Below are positions 45,919 through 55,552 of a stretch of DNA of 64,000 nucleotides, one piece after another (the first letter of the stretch is position 1; every line of letters starts with the position of its first letter). A model generated the notes under the pieces. It was not told the origin of the DNA, searched no databases, and saw nothing but the letters and a program-made list of their open reading frames with translations. Source of the DNA: an uncultured Pseudomonadales bacterium (GTDB taxonomy: Bacteria; Pseudomonadota; Gammaproteobacteria; Pseudomonadales; Pseudohongiellaceae); NCBI GenBank assembly GCA_938091935.1, contig CALKNV010000027.1, forward strand, positions 1 through 64,000, written 5' to 3'. A program made the position numbers and the translations under genes.

Positions 45919-47067
45919 TTAAATATAGCGCTTCCGATCATGGGTCTGAATAGACATGAGCAGACCAAAACCAACAAACAGGGTGACCACGGAGGTCCCC
46001 CCACGACTTATTAGCGGCAGCGGCAATCCGATAACCGGTACCAGACCCGACACCATTGCCATGTTGATGAAAACATACAGGAAAAAAGTCAGGGTAATAC
46101 TTCCTGCCAGGAGACGGCTGAACATATCTTTCGCTGCATAGGCAATATAGAAGCCGCGCACCAGGACAAACAAGTACAGACAAACCAGGAGCAGCACCCC
46201 CAACAGGCCGAATTCTTCAGCCAAGACCGCAAGGATAAAATCGGTATTGCTCTCGGGAATAAAATCGAGATGGGACTGCGCACCATTACCATAGCCCTTG
46301 CCATAGACGCCTCCCGAACCGATGGCAATCTGCGACTGGATGATGTTGTAGCCAGCCCCGGTTGGGTCACGGTAGGGATCGAAGAAAGTCAGGATGCGGT
46401 TCTTCTGGTGTTCCTGCGCTAAGAAAAGGAACCATGCTGGCGAAGCGAGCAGCCCTGCTATCAAGCCAGTGATGACGATGCGCCAGCGAATCCCCGCGAG
46501 CAAGATAACAAACACACCGGACATGAACACCATGATGGCAGTACCAGTATCGTTCTGCAGGACAATTAATCCTGCAGGTAATGCGATCATCAGTGCTGAC
46601 CAGAGCAAATGTTTAAAACGCGGCGGCAAGGGGCGGCTTGCCAGATACCAGGCCAGCAACATCGGCACCACAAATTTCATTATCTCCGAGGGCTGGAATC
46701 TTGGCAGACCCGGCAGATCGATCCAACTCTTGGCGCCATTCACCACCTCGCCAAGAAACAAGACCAGCACCAGCAGTCCAAGCCCTGCTGCATACATGGA
46801 GGGGGCCCAGCGTCGGTAGAAATGCACATTGAACTGGGCAACCAGAAACATCACTACCAGTCCCACCACCATCACCATGGTCTGCCGACGCATCATTGCC
46901 TCATCACCATCGCTGGCGCTGTAGAGCACAAATAACCCAAACCCGCACAGTAACAAAATGCCAACCAACAGCGGTGGATCGGTGTGGAGAACTCGCCAGA
47001 TCGTGGCGCCGCGCCGCTTGGGAGCATGAAAACTGGTGGTCTGGCGGACGAAATCCTGGTTAATCAT
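45919..47067 (-). CDS. rodA: Rod-shape peptidoglycan polymerase RodA
   Basis: About 382 residues from the ATG at 47067, which overlaps the mrdA stop by 8 bases. A SEDS-family membrane protein with about 10 helices; the motif WIDLPGLPRFQPSEIMK, the YGNGAQSHLDFIPESNTDFI loop and the final MSGLVPVIGLPLP-type segment (VSGLVPVIGLPLPLISRGG) are the RodA/FtsW signatures. RodA polymerises glycan in the elongasome with PBP2. Confidence 0.95.
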   Translation of the reverse strand: MINQDFVRQTTSFHAPKRRGATIWRVLHTDPPLLVGILLLCGFGLFVLYSASDGDEAMMRRQTMVMVVGLVVMFLVAQFNVHFYRRWAPSMYAAGLGLLVLVLFLGEVVNGAKSWIDLPGLPRFQPSEIMKFVVPMLLAWYLASRPLPPRFKHLLWSALMIALPAGLIVLQNDTGTAIMVFMSGVFVILLAGIRWRIVITGLIAGLLASPAWFLFLAQEHQKNRILTFFDPYRDPTGAGYNIIQSQIAIGSGGVYGKGYGNGAQSHLDFIPESNTDFILAVLAEEFGLLGVLLLVCLYLFVLVRGFYIAYAAKDMFSRLLAGSITLTFFLYVFINMAMVSGLVPVIGLPLPLISRGGTSVVTLFVGFGLLMSIQTHDRKRYI

Positions 47068-49054
47068 TGGATTGTGACACCATCCTGTCCGCCGCAAGCG
47101 ACTCAGCTTCGGCCTGACGATCCAGTTCTGCGAAATCGAGCTCGAGGATATCCAGTAAATAAGTGTCGATCACAGCTTTCGCTATTGGACCCGCCACGCT
47201 ACTGCCATGCTCGCCGTTCTCAACGAACACTGCTACTGCTACCTGTGGGTCAATCTGTGAATGCATAGAGGGTGCAAACGAGACGAACAAGCCATGGTCC
47301 TTGTTCAGGTCAGAAACCTCAATGTCTTCACTTGAGAGTATCTCCTGACTGATGCCAACCACCTGGGCAGTTCCTGATTTGCCAGCCATCTTGTAGGGCA
47401 TTTCACGATCAGCCATGGCAATTGCCTCGAATGCCGTTCCATAGTCCCGGAACGCATCGGAGTAAGGGCGATGCACAACCATGGTCATGGATTCATGAAT
47501 ATAGCGCCAGTAATCCGGATCGTTAACGGAGATATCTTGCTTGGGATCATCCGTCACCGGCTCAAACGGCACCCCATCTACGGCCTTGAGCATGCGCGGC
47601 TGCACCACCTGCCCCTTGTTCGCCAAAATTGCGGTAGCGGTGGCTAACTGCAGCGGCGTCGCCCACATATAGCCCTGGCCAATTGAAGAGTTCACGGTGT
47701 CGCCTGGGTACCAAGGCTCACCGCGGCTGGCCATTTTCCAGTCGCGGGAAGGCAGGACCCCAGTGCGGGCGTAGGAAATATCCAGAGCGAAATTGTCACC
47801 GAAGCCAAATCGCGACAGGAAGCCATGCATAGTGTCTATGCCCATACGATGCCCAAGGTCATAGAAAAACGTATCGCAGGATTGGTAGATCGCTTTTTTC
47901 AGGTCGGTATGGCCGTGTCCACCACCGATGGCGGTGCGCAGGGTATAGTCGCCCCAACGATAAGAAACCCCCGGCAGCCGGAAGTACCCTGGATCCTGAA
48001 TCGCAAACTCGTAGTCCACGAATTCATGCTGCAATCCGGCCATACCAATAAAAGGCTTAACGGTAGATCCCGGCGGATAGGGGTTAATGGAGCGATTGAA
48101 CAATGGTGTATTGACAACATCGTTTACCAAGACGGAATAGTCTTTGCTGCTGATTCCCGTGACAAACAGATTAGGATCAAAGCCCGGCCTGCTCACCATG
48201 GCTAGAATGCCGCCCGTAGCCGGATCAATCGCAACGATGGCGCCACGAAAATCACCCAGCGCTTTCTCCGCCGCAACCTGTAAACGCGCATTCATGTGCA
48301 GGCTGAGGTTCTTACCCGCTACCGGGTCTGTGCGATCCAAACGCCGCATCACCTGCCCGCGGTTATTCTTCTCTACAATCTCGTAACCCACGGTACCATG
48401 CAGTAACTGCTCGTAAGTTCGCTCAACCCCGGTCTTGCCGATATGGTTGGTGCCACCGTAATTCTCGCGCTGCTCTTCGCTAAGGCTGTCCAATTCCCTG
48501 CGATTAATCTCTGACACGTAGCCAATTGAATGCGCAGTCAGTGCGCCAAGTGGGTAACTGCGCACAAACTGGGGTTCTATTGCAATGCCCTCTAGCAGAT
48601 GGCTGTTCACTGCGATCTTCGATTTCTCTTCGTCCGTTAACACATAGCGCAGGGTAACGGATGAGAACGGCACTCGGTTGCGCTGCAGTCGATTCCGAAA
48701 CTGCTCAATATCGTCATCAGTGAGACTGATTAGCGACGCCAGAAATTCCAGGGTAGCGTCCATATCCTGGACCTGCTCCCTGACAACCGTGAGATTAAAG
48801 ATAGGCTGGTTGTCCGCCAGCAAGGCACCTTCGCTGTCAAAAATGAGCCCCCGTGCGGGTGGGGCATATTGGGAATGCAGGCGATTGCCATCGGATCGGG
48901 CAGAAAAATACTCATACTGGTAAATCTGCAGGTTAACCAGTTTGGCAATTAACGCCGCGAATAGCAGCATCACGATGGCAGCGGCAATCGTTAGCCGGCG
49001 CATAAACAGCTGGCGCTCCGCCTCATGATCCTTTAACTGCCACTTTCCCGACAT
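47060..49054 (-). CDS. mrdA: Penicillin-binding protein 2 (elongasome transpeptidase)
   Basis: A 664-residue protein: cytoplasmic tail, one membrane helix (about 20-42), the PBP dimerisation domain and a transpeptidase domain with STVK at residue 330, SCD (SxN box) and KSGTAQ. It cross-links lateral peptidoglycan with RodA. The gene starts at the ATG at 49054; no strong ribosome site is visible. A 298-base gap separates it from rlmH. Confidence 0.95.
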   Translation of the reverse strand: MSGKWQLKDHEAERQLFMRRLTIAAAIVMLLFAALIAKLVNLQIYQYEYFSARSDGNRLHSQYAPPARGLIFDSEGALLADNQPIFNLTVVREQVQDMDATLEFLASLISLTDDDIEQFRNRLQRNRVPFSSVTLRYVLTDEEKSKIAVNSHLLEGIAIEPQFVRSYPLGALTAHSIGYVSEINRRELDSLSEEQRENYGGTNHIGKTGVERTYEQLLHGTVGYEIVEKNNRGQVMRRLDRTDPVAGKNLSLHMNARLQVAAEKALGDFRGAIVAIDPATGGILAMVSRPGFDPNLFVTGISSKDYSVLVNDVVNTPLFNRSINPYPPGSTVKPFIGMAGLQHEFVDYEFAIQDPGYFRLPGVSYRWGDYTLRTAIGGGHGHTDLKKAIYQSCDTFFYDLGHRMGIDTMHGFLSRFGFGDNFALDISYARTGVLPSRDWKMASRGEPWYPGDTVNSSIGQGYMWATPLQLATATAILANKGQVVQPRMLKAVDGVPFEPVTDDPKQDISVNDPDYWRYIHESMTMVVHRPYSDAFRDYGTAFEAIAMADREMPYKMAGKSGTAQVVGISQEILSSEDIEVSDLNKDHGLFVSFAPSMHSQIDPQVAVAVFVENGEHGSSVAGPIAKAVIDTYLLDILELDFAELDRQAEAESLAADRMVSQSND

Positions 49055-49352
49055 TTGTGTAAGAAGTTTCCCAGATTAGTTGAGAGTCAGTGCTGGACTG
49101 ACTGAAACTGCCGAATTATGCCAATTTTGTCGGCTGTTTGCGGGACGGCTTGAAACATGCCATCGACTCGTTTTAGACCGCAAATTCCGCAAAAAGTTTG
49201 TCACTGCTGCATTGGCACGCGATTGAAGCGCGATGGACTCCGGACTCTAATTTTAACTTGTCTTAATCACAAGTTTAATGCAGGCGAAACCCCGTGTTGG
49301 GAACAAGGCCACTGTCCGATTTTTGTCTGGCTGCCGGGGTCGCTGCCTATGC
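49055..49352. other. Intergenic region ahead of mrdA
   Basis: No gene found. It has one clear inverted repeat: AACTTGT at 49255-49261 with ACAAGTT at 49269-49275 across a 7-base loop, in the middle of the spacer. It may be the promoter region of mrdA-rodA, or part of the rlmH 3' end. Nothing else stands out. Confidence 0.4.
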
Positions 49353-49823
49353 CTATTCCCTATGATAGGGATGCCCACTAATTATTGAGGCAGCGCGGTA
49401 CAGTTGCTCAATCACCACGATTCGCACTAATGGGTGTGGCAGCGTCAGCGCCGATAATGACCAGCGCGCGTCTGACTGAGCTATACAGGCATTATCGAGC
49501 CCATCCGGCCCTCCAACCAGTAATGCGAGATCCCGACCATCGGCACGAAAATTCTCAAGCCGACCAGCAAGGTCTGAGGTAGAAAATGGTTTTCCGCCTA
49601 CGTCCAGAGCAACCACATAATCGCCGGGTTTGATTTGTGCCAGAAGATCGGCTCCCTCTTTTGCCTTCGATAATTCTGCCGACTGGTTTTTGGCACGTTT
49701 TGCCAGAGGTACTTCCACGAGGGAGAAATTGAGATCCCGCTCAATGCGTTTGCTGTATTCTGTTGTGCCTTCCTTGACCCAGGACGGCATCCTGGTGCCA
49801 ACGGAAATGAGCCTGATCTTCAT
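49353..49823 (-). CDS. rlmH: 23S rRNA pseudouridine1915 methyltransferase RlmH
   Basis: About 156 residues from the ATG at 49823 (longer frame to 49889 lies within rsfS), the normal length. SPOUT-fold features: MKIRLISVGTRMP at the start, ALLVGGPDGLD and C-terminal SGHPYHRE. It N3-methylates pseudouridine 1915 in helix 69. The start overlaps the rsfS stop by one base (TGATG), so the genes are coupled. Confidence 0.95.
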   Translation of the reverse strand: MKIRLISVGTRMPSWVKEGTTEYSKRIERDLNFSLVEVPLAKRAKNQSAELSKAKEGADLLAQIKPGDYVVALDVGGKPFSTSDLAGRLENFRADGRDLALLVGGPDGLDNACIAQSDARWSLSALTLPHPLVRIVVIEQLYRAASIISGHPYHRE

Positions 49824-50218
49824 CAGGCTTCGGCAGGCCCTTCTGATGAACCGATCGGCTTTGAGCCGACAGCTGCATCGAAGCTCCACAGTTCTTCCAG
49901 ATTATATAGCGCCCTTACCGGCGCCAACATGATGTGCACGACCACGTCGCCAACATCCACCAACACCCATTCCGATTGCATCTTGCCTTCGATGCCCACC
50001 ACTTCGACGTCAGCCTCTTTAACCCGGGTTGCGACCGAATCAGCCAACGCCTTGATATGCGTACTAGAGCGACCTGTAGCAATCACCATATAGTCGGTAA
50101 TAGCCGTAAGTTTCTCTACATTGATGGTCCGGATCGACTCTCCCTTGAGATCATCAAGGGCGTCAACAACCAACTGCGCCAACTTTTTACTTTTCAATGC
50201 TTTTACCTTTGTTGTCAT
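49823..50218 (-). CDS. rsfS: Ribosome silencing factor RsfS
   Basis: A 131-residue protein with the RsfS signature: LVVDALDDLKGESIRTINVEK, TDYMVIATGRSSTHIKALA and SEWVLVDVGDVVVHIML. It binds uL14 and blocks subunit joining in starvation. Located between nadD and rlmH, as in other gammaproteobacteria. The C-terminal 15 residues are extra. Confidence 0.95.
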   Translation of the reverse strand: MTTKVKALKSKKLAQLVVDALDDLKGESIRTINVEKLTAITDYMVIATGRSSTHIKALADSVATRVKEADVEVVGIEGKMQSEWVLVDVGDVVVHIMLAPVRALYNLEELWSFDAAVGSKPIGSSEGPAEA

Positions 50219-50241
50219 ATCTGACGTTTCAATTCTGATTC

Positions 50242-50895
50242 TCAGCGGATCTCAGCGTTGCATCCATAAAGGGCATTGCGGCTGATATATTCATAGACCT
50301 GAGCATCAAGCAAAGGTGCCACTTCACCGCCTTTGGTTAATACTTCTCTAACTTGAGTGGACGAGAGTTCCACATCAAAGTCCTCTGCAATAAATATTCG
50401 CCCCGCCTGGGCTTCAAACAACTGCTCAGGCTTGGCAACCCGGCGTTGTTCAAGACCGATTTCCAAAGCGACACTTGCAGCGACGTATTGATTCTGCCGG
50501 CCAAGCACAAACAGATGACAGGTTTGCAACAACGCTATCGACTTATGCCACTGCGGCAGGCCATTGAGCGCGTCGGCCCCCATAACAAACACGATTTGGT
50601 CCCAGTTGCCGCTTGCTCGCATTTCCGCAACGGTATCAACTGCGTAGGAAACGCCACCGCGGCGAATTTCACAGTCATCAACCGCGAGCTTGCTTTTGCT
50701 CCGCAGTGCCAGGTCCAACATCTTAAGCCGATGTTGGGCACTCAACTGGCGCTGCTCTCGGTGATTAGGTATATGGCAGGGAACCATTTTCAACAGATCA
50801 AGATCCAGCGACTCGACGGCAAAGCGCGCTGCGGCAACATGACCATGGTGCACTGGATCGAACATGCCCCCGAGAATACCCAGGCGTGAACTCAT
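50242..50895 (-). CDS. nadD: Nicotinate-nucleotide adenylyltransferase NadD
   Basis: A 217-residue nucleotidyltransferase with [15 protein letters not shown] (the HxGH site) and a C-terminal part with SSTQVREVL (the second conserved ISSTxIR motif). It makes NaAD from NaMN and ATP in NAD synthesis. It overlaps the proA stop by 4 bases (ATGA). Confidence 0.95.
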   Translation of the reverse strand: MSSRLGILGGMFDPVHHGHVAAARFAVESLDLDLLKMVPCHIPNHREQRQLSAQHRLKMLDLALRSKSKLAVDDCEIRRGGVSYAVDTVAEMRASGNWDQIVFVMGADALNGLPQWHKSIALLQTCHLFVLGRQNQYVAASVALEIGLEQRRVAKPEQLFEAQAGRIFIAEDFDVELSSTQVREVLTKGGEVAPLLDAQVYEYISRNALYGCNAEIR

Positions 50896-52172
50896 TGGCG
50901 GATATGACCATCCCCGAGTACGATGAATTTCTGTGAAGTTAGGCCTTCCAGTCCTACGGGGCCTCGCGCGTGCAACTTATCTGTGGAGATACCGATCTCG
51001 GCACCAAGTCCATATTCGAAGCCATCGGCGAAACGCGTGGAGGCATTCACCATGACCGAGCTTGAATCCACTTCACGCAAGAAACGCTGCGCGCGACTCA
51101 AGTCTTCAGTCATGATTGAATCGGTATGCTGAGAGCTGTACTCATTAATATGAGCTATCGCTTCATCGACACCCTCTACTACTTTAATTGAAACAATAGG
51201 CGCCAGATATTCAGTTTCCCAATCCTCCTCTGTCGCCGCAGTGGCATGCGGAAGAATCGCAAGTGTCTGCTTGCAACCCCGGATTTCAACATGATGCTTG
51301 CCATACTCAGCGTCAATCAGAGGCAATAAGTCAGCGGCAACTGCTCTCGCTACCAGCATGGACTCCATTGTGCAGCAGGTACCATAGCGCTGAGTCTTGG
51401 CATTGACAGCTACAGTTACGGCTTTCTCAATGTCAGCCTTGTCATCCACGTAGACATGGCAGTTGCCATCCAGGTGCTTGATTACCGGCACCCTCGCGTC
51501 GCGGCTGATTCTTTCAATTAATCCTTTGCCGCCCCGCGGTACAATCACATCAACATATTCAGGCATGGTGATAAGACGCCCCACCACTTCCCGATCGGTG
51601 CGGTCTACGACTTGAATGATATGCGGGTCCAATTCGGCAACTGCCAAGCCGGCCCGGATACATTCGGCTATCGCCTGGTTGGAGTGCAATGCCTCTGAGC
51701 CGCCGCGCAGGATGACGGCATTGCCAGACTTCAAGCACAGGCTGGCGGCTTCACAGGTCACATTGGGCCGCGACTCGTAAATGATACCAATCACTCCCAG
51801 CGGAACTCGCATCTTGCCTACCTGAATGCCGCTGGGGCGATACTTCAGATCAGTGATGGCCCCTACTGGGTCATCTAGTGCAGCGACTTGCTGCAGGCCC
51901 TCAATCATCGTATCGATGCGAGCCGGTGTCAGTTCGAGGCGGTCCATCAGCGCAGGTTCAAGGCCTTTTTCCTTGCCAGCGTCAAGATCACGGGCATTGG
52001 CAGCCATCAGGCTGTCCCTGCTGGAATTCAGGGCCCCAGCAATCGCCAGCAGTGCCTGGTTCTTTTGGCCTGAAGTAGCCCGATTAATCGCCCGTGATGC
52101 CGCACGTGCCTGCCGCCCCATGGTGGTCACGTAGGCATCCAACTCGGTCATGTAATTCTCTGCACTGTTCAT
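50892..52172 (-). CDS. proA: Gamma-glutamyl phosphate reductase ProA
   Basis: A 426-residue aldehyde dehydrogenase-fold enzyme with the catalytic Cys in [38 protein letters not shown] and [12 protein letters not shown]. It makes glutamate semialdehyde in proline synthesis. It is the first gene of a minus-strand run with nadD-rsfS-rlmH. A TATAAT on the minus strand (52229-52234) lies about 57 bases ahead of the start and could be its -10. Confidence 0.95.
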   Translation of the reverse strand: MNSAENYMTELDAYVTTMGRQARAASRAINRATSGQKNQALLAIAGALNSSRDSLMAANARDLDAGKEKGLEPALMDRLELTPARIDTMIEGLQQVAALDDPVGAITDLKYRPSGIQVGKMRVPLGVIGIIYESRPNVTCEAASLCLKSGNAVILRGGSEALHSNQAIAECIRAGLAVAELDPHIIQVVDRTDREVVGRLITMPEYVDVIVPRGGKGLIERISRDARVPVIKHLDGNCHVYVDDKADIEKAVTVAVNAKTQRYGTCCTMESMLVARAVAADLLPLIDAEYGKHHVEIRGCKQTLAILPHATAATEEDWETEYLAPIVSIKVVEGVDEAIAHINEYSSQHTDSIMTEDLSRAQRFLREVDSSSVMVNASTRFADGFEYGLGAEIGISTDKLHARGPVGLEGLTSQKFIVLGDGHIRQ

Positions 52173-52228
52173 GGCATATCCAGGCTGACGCCATCAGCCG
52201 CTGGAATAATGTCGTGGCTAAAAGCCGA

Positions 52229-52234
52229 ATTATA
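52229..52234 (-). promoter_or_regulatory. -10-like element ahead of proA
   Basis: On the minus strand this reads TATAAT, a perfect -10 hexamer, about 57 bases before the proA start. The -35 region 17 bases further on has no good match to TTGACA, so the promoter is only suggested. Confidence 0.35.
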
Positions 52235-52302
52235 CCTTATCTGTAATTAGACAGGCAGTCGGCAATACCGATATGCTTGCTGCACGTTTACAAGGAATTA
52301 CC

Positions 52303-53802
52303 ATGTCAGCAGTTGATAACGCTTCACCTGATCCCGTCGAGCTTCCCGTTCAACCCACCGTGATCGAGGCGCTGATTCCCGTTGCCGTTCTCATCGCCCT
52401 ACTCTCGTTCTCCGTGTATCTTTTCGGGGAAGACGCCAGCTATGGGCCCAACCAGATCGCATTGTGCGTTGGCGCCGCGGTCGCAGCCATGGTGGGCTGG
52501 AACAACGGTCAGAGCTGGACCGATATTGAAGCCAGTATCGTCGCCGGTATCGGCGTGGCCCTCAAACCAGTCCTCATCTTGTTCAGCGTTGGGCTGCTGA
52601 TCGGCAGTTGGATCATGTCGGGTACGGTGCCCACGATGATCTACTACAGTCTGCTAATCCTCGACCCGTCAATCTTTTATGCCGCTACCTGCGTAATTTG
52701 TGCCCTGATTGCCTTAAGCATTGGCTCTTCCTGGACCGTTGCGGGTACAGTCGGGATCGCGCTAATTGGCGCCGCCGCTGGTCTCGGCGTCTCCCTGGAA
52801 GTGACCGCAGGAGCGATTATCTCCGGCGCCTATTTCGGCGACAAGATGTCACCGCTGTCGGAGACAACCAATCTGGCCCCCGCTGTCGCAGGCACTGATC
52901 TGTTTACCCATATTGGTCACATGGTATGGACTACCATTCCCAGCATTCTGATTGCGCTGGTGATGTTCACCATGATGGGACTGAATATCGATGCCGATAG
53001 TGCCAGCAGCGACCTGGCTCTCACACTGCAGCTCATAGACGAAAACTTCACCATCAATCCCATCATGCTGTTTCCCGTACTAGCACTGCTGGTCATGGCG
53101 AATAAGAAGTTGCCACCCATACCAACGATCCTGGCGGGCGCCATGATTGCGGTGGTATTGGCACTGATATTCCAACGCCCAGCCGTACTGGCGCTGGCGG
53201 GCGATGTTCCCAACGTATTTCTAGCCCTGTTCAAGGGGACCTGGCAAACCCTGTTCGATGGCTTCGCGCTGAGCAGTGGTAACGCCACCCTGGATGATCT
53301 GATGACGCGTGGCGGTATGAGCTCCATGCTGAACACGGTGTGGCTGATACTCTGCGCCATGGTGTTTGGTGCGGTGATGGACCACACCGGTCTGCTGCGG
53401 TGTCTGGTCAATTACGCGCTGTCTTTCGTGCACAGCACTGGCAGCCTTATTTTAACGACTCTGCTCACCTGCATTGGAGCGAACCTGATTACGTCTGACC
53501 AGTATATTTCAGTGGTACTGCCTGGCCGCATGTACAAACTGGAATTTCAGAACCGCAACCTTGACATGAAAAACCTGAGCCGAACCCTGGAGGATGCAGG
53601 TACTATCACCTCGCCGCTGGTGCCTTGGAATACCTGCGGCGCCTACATGGCGGGAACCCTAGGGGTCGCCACTTTCGCCTACTTGCCTTATTGTTTCTTT
53701 AACTTGATTAATCCGGTGATTGCAGCGATTTATGGTTTCCTGAATTTCAAGATTGCACCTGCCGAGGAAACCACACCAGCTGCTGCAGCAACCGCGCCCT
53801 GA
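52303..53802 (+). CDS. nhaC: NhaC-family Na+/H+ antiporter
   Basis: About 499 residues from the ATG at 52303, chosen for AAGGA 6 bases ahead; the frame is open from 52273. Around 12 membrane helices. The NhaC signatures GAIISGAYFGDKMSPLSETT and the TNLAPAVAGTDLFTHIGHM loop are present, and the C-terminal helices have GTITSPLVPWNTCGAYM. It exchanges sodium for protons, which suits a marine setting. Confidence 0.88.
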   Translation: MSAVDNASPDPVELPVQPTVIEALIPVAVLIALLSFSVYLFGEDASYGPNQIALCVGAAVAAMVGWNNGQSWTDIEASIVAGIGVALKPVLILFSVGLLIGSWIMSGTVPTMIYYSLLILDPSIFYAATCVICALIALSIGSSWTVAGTVGIALIGAAAGLGVSLEVTAGAIISGAYFGDKMSPLSETTNLAPAVAGTDLFTHIGHMVWTTIPSILIALVMFTMMGLNIDADSASSDLALTLQLIDENFTINPIMLFPVLALLVMANKKLPPIPTILAGAMIAVVLALIFQRPAVLALAGDVPNVFLALFKGTWQTLFDGFALSSGNATLDDLMTRGGMSSMLNTVWLILCAMVFGAVMDHTGLLRCLVNYALSFVHSTGSLILTTLLTCIGANLITSDQYISVVLPGRMYKLEFQNRNLDMKNLSRTLEDAGTITSPLVPWNTCGAYMAGTLGVATFAYLPYCFFNLINPVIAAIYGFLNFKIAPAEETTPAAAATAP

Positions 53803-53818
53803 TCCAAAGCATCCAACA

Positions 53819-54226
53819 TCAAAGCGAAATCGCGAGTTTTAATTCAACTGTATTGCCCTCAGGATCTTCTATGTAGATAGAGTTACCGTAACCCTGAGCG
53901 CCGTAACGATTTGAAAAACCGGGTACGTTAACGCCTCTGGACTGCAGGTAGCTGGTTAAGTCTTCTTCCGCCACTGCCGCTATGCGGAGGCAGAAGTGGT
54001 CAAGGTTGCGACCCTCAGGGCCCGGCGCGCTGCCGCCCAGTCTGCCCAACTCTCCCTCAACCCGAACCAGATCAATCAGGGCATTGCCAGCACGCAGCTG
54101 GGTCAGACCCAGTTCCGGCACTTCTCTTTCCACTTCACAACCCAGCACATCACAGTAGAACGCCAGCATCCGCGGCAGGTCGCTCGTGCGCAGCACGAGA
54201 TGGTCAATGGCTTCCAGCTTAATCAT
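53819..54226 (-). CDS. VOC family (glyoxalase-like) protein
   Basis: A 135-residue vicinal-oxygen-chelate fold: IDHLVLRTSDLPRMLAFYCDVLG, DHFCLRI and the C-terminal YIEDPEGNTVELK. Candidate metal ligands are His, His and Glu at these places. The family ranges over glyoxalases, dioxygenases and resistance proteins; no substrate is suggested. The GTG at 54232 is an alternative start. Confidence 0.78.
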   Translation of the reverse strand: MIKLEAIDHLVLRTSDLPRMLAFYCDVLGCEVEREVPELGLTQLRAGNALIDLVRVEGELGRLGGSAPGPEGRNLDHFCLRIAAVAEEDLTSYLQSRGVNVPGFSNRYGAQGYGNSIYIEDPEGNTVELKLAISL

Positions 54227-54238
54227 AAGCACGCCAGC

Positions 54239-55195
54239 TTATATCGTATTCTGTAAACTGAGTTCCGCCGGATAAGGCCGCATGTACCAGGAGTTTTCAA
54301 TATAGTCATTGGGATGCTTGCGGAAGAAGTGATTCAGCAGGGTAATCGGCACAATGAGCGGTACCATCCCGGTACGGTAGTTTTCTATAGTTTGAATCAT
54401 CTCTTGTTTATCTTCCTTGTCCAGATAATTCTTCAGATAACCCTGAATGTGCTGCAGTACATTAACGTGATTCTTGCGCGTAGCTCGGATCTTCAAGCCA
54501 GCCATTATCTCCAGCAAGTACTCATTCGATTTTTCTTCAAGGTCCTGCTTACTGGTGGAAGCAACCAACCGGCCAAGTTTCTGGTAGTAGATCTGATCGT
54601 GACTCATGATGATGAGTTTGTGGCGGGCGTGAAAATCAATGAGCCCGGCGAGAGTCAGTCCGCCAGCCACAAGTTGGTGCCATCTGCGCATGATAAATAC
54701 ACGCTGGATGAAGTTTTCACGCAGCACCGCATCTCCCAGCCTACCCTCTTCTTCCACCGGTAAGTAAGGTACGTTCTGCATCATGCGATCCGCATAGACG
54801 CCCACACCTTCACGGATGGGCATAACATCATCCCAGATTTTTACCCTCTCCATGCCGCAACTCGGCGAATCTTTCTTCAGGATATAGCCGCAGAGTTCGC
54901 GCTGCCAGGTCTGCTGCGCGTCAGCACACTCGCTCAGCTTATCAGTATAGTCTTTGCTGCTGTCATTAATTTCAACACAACGGACGCCGGCCTTATCGGA
55001 ACGCGACAGGCGAATAGGCTTTCTCGGGATACCCAGCCCTATGGCAAGTTCGGGACAGAACGGTTTGAAATCAAAATATTCACCAAGGGTTCGGGTGATA
55101 TAGGAGTGCCCCTTGTGCCCACCGTCGTAGCGCACACGCTCACCCAACAGGCAGCTGCTAATCCCAATTGGTATTTTTGACTCATCAGTCTCCAT
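54239..55195 (-). CDS. YbgA-like DUF523/DUF1722 protein
   Basis: A 318-residue two-domain protein. DUF523 is seen in IGISSCLLGERVRYDGGHKG, PFCPELAIGLGIPR and LKKDSPSCGMERVK, with Cys residues that look like an Fe-S or metal site; DUF1722 follows from about residue 175 (YHQLVAG-type segment HQLVAGGLTLAGLIDFHARHK). Related proteins (YbgA) are linked to photolyase or 2-thiouracil handling in some species. The stop of the GIY-YIG gene lies 3 bases upstream. Confidence 0.82.
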   Translation of the reverse strand: METDESKIPIGISSCLLGERVRYDGGHKGHSYITRTLGEYFDFKPFCPELAIGLGIPRKPIRLSRSDKAGVRCVEINDSSKDYTDKLSECADAQQTWQRELCGYILKKDSPSCGMERVKIWDDVMPIREGVGVYADRMMQNVPYLPVEEEGRLGDAVLRENFIQRVFIMRRWHQLVAGGLTLAGLIDFHARHKLIIMSHDQIYYQKLGRLVASTSKQDLEEKSNEYLLEIMAGLKIRATRKNHVNVLQHIQGYLKNYLDKEDKQEMIQTIENYRTGMVPLIVPITLLNHFFRKHPNDYIENSWYMRPYPAELSLQNTI

Positions 55196-55198
55196 AAA

Positions 55199-55534
55199 CT
55201 ATTTTCCCGTAACTTGGCTGTCACCCTCTAAATTCTGCAAACTTAGCTGACCCTTCACCAACGCCTCTTTTTTCGCTTTACTGAGCCGCTTGATGCGACA
55301 CTCTATCTTGGAGGCCAGCGACCTGCTTTCGACCGCGTGCGAAAACACCATCTCCAGCCTACTCTTGCTGCGCAGCGCCTTGGCGCCCTTGTATACCCCA
55401 ACTGCCTCACCCTTGTGTTCCGCCAGCCGCCGCATGAGATCTGTAGTAATCCCTGTATAAAGACTATTGTCATTGGCACGAATCATGTAGACATACCAGG
55501 ATTGCTTACTCTTCGCCACGTCAGCATTAACCAT
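55199..55534 (-). CDS. GIY-YIG nuclease family protein
   Basis: A 111-residue protein of the YhbQ-like GIY-YIG group: WYVYMIRANDNSLYTGITTDLMRR with Arg and EKGA-like KGAKALRSKS following. Such stand-alone domains are small DNA endonuclease-fold proteins of uncertain task, sometimes called UPF0213. It lies 3 bases before the YbgA-like gene. Confidence 0.86.
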   Translation of the reverse strand: MVNADVAKSKQSWYVYMIRANDNSLYTGITTDLMRRLAEHKGEAVGVYKGAKALRSKSRLEMVFSHAVESRSLASKIECRIKRLSKAKKEALVKGQLSLQNLEGDSQVTGK

Positions 55535-55552
55535 CTTTGAATTCGCGGTGAC

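Noticed and set aside
49357-49371. Palindrome TCCCTATGATAGGGA
   Set aside because: It lies in the last codons of rlmH (HPYHRE), a conserved protein end, so base order is explained by coding.
52917-53411. 164-codon frame opposite nhaC
   Set aside because: Shadow of the antiporter gene.
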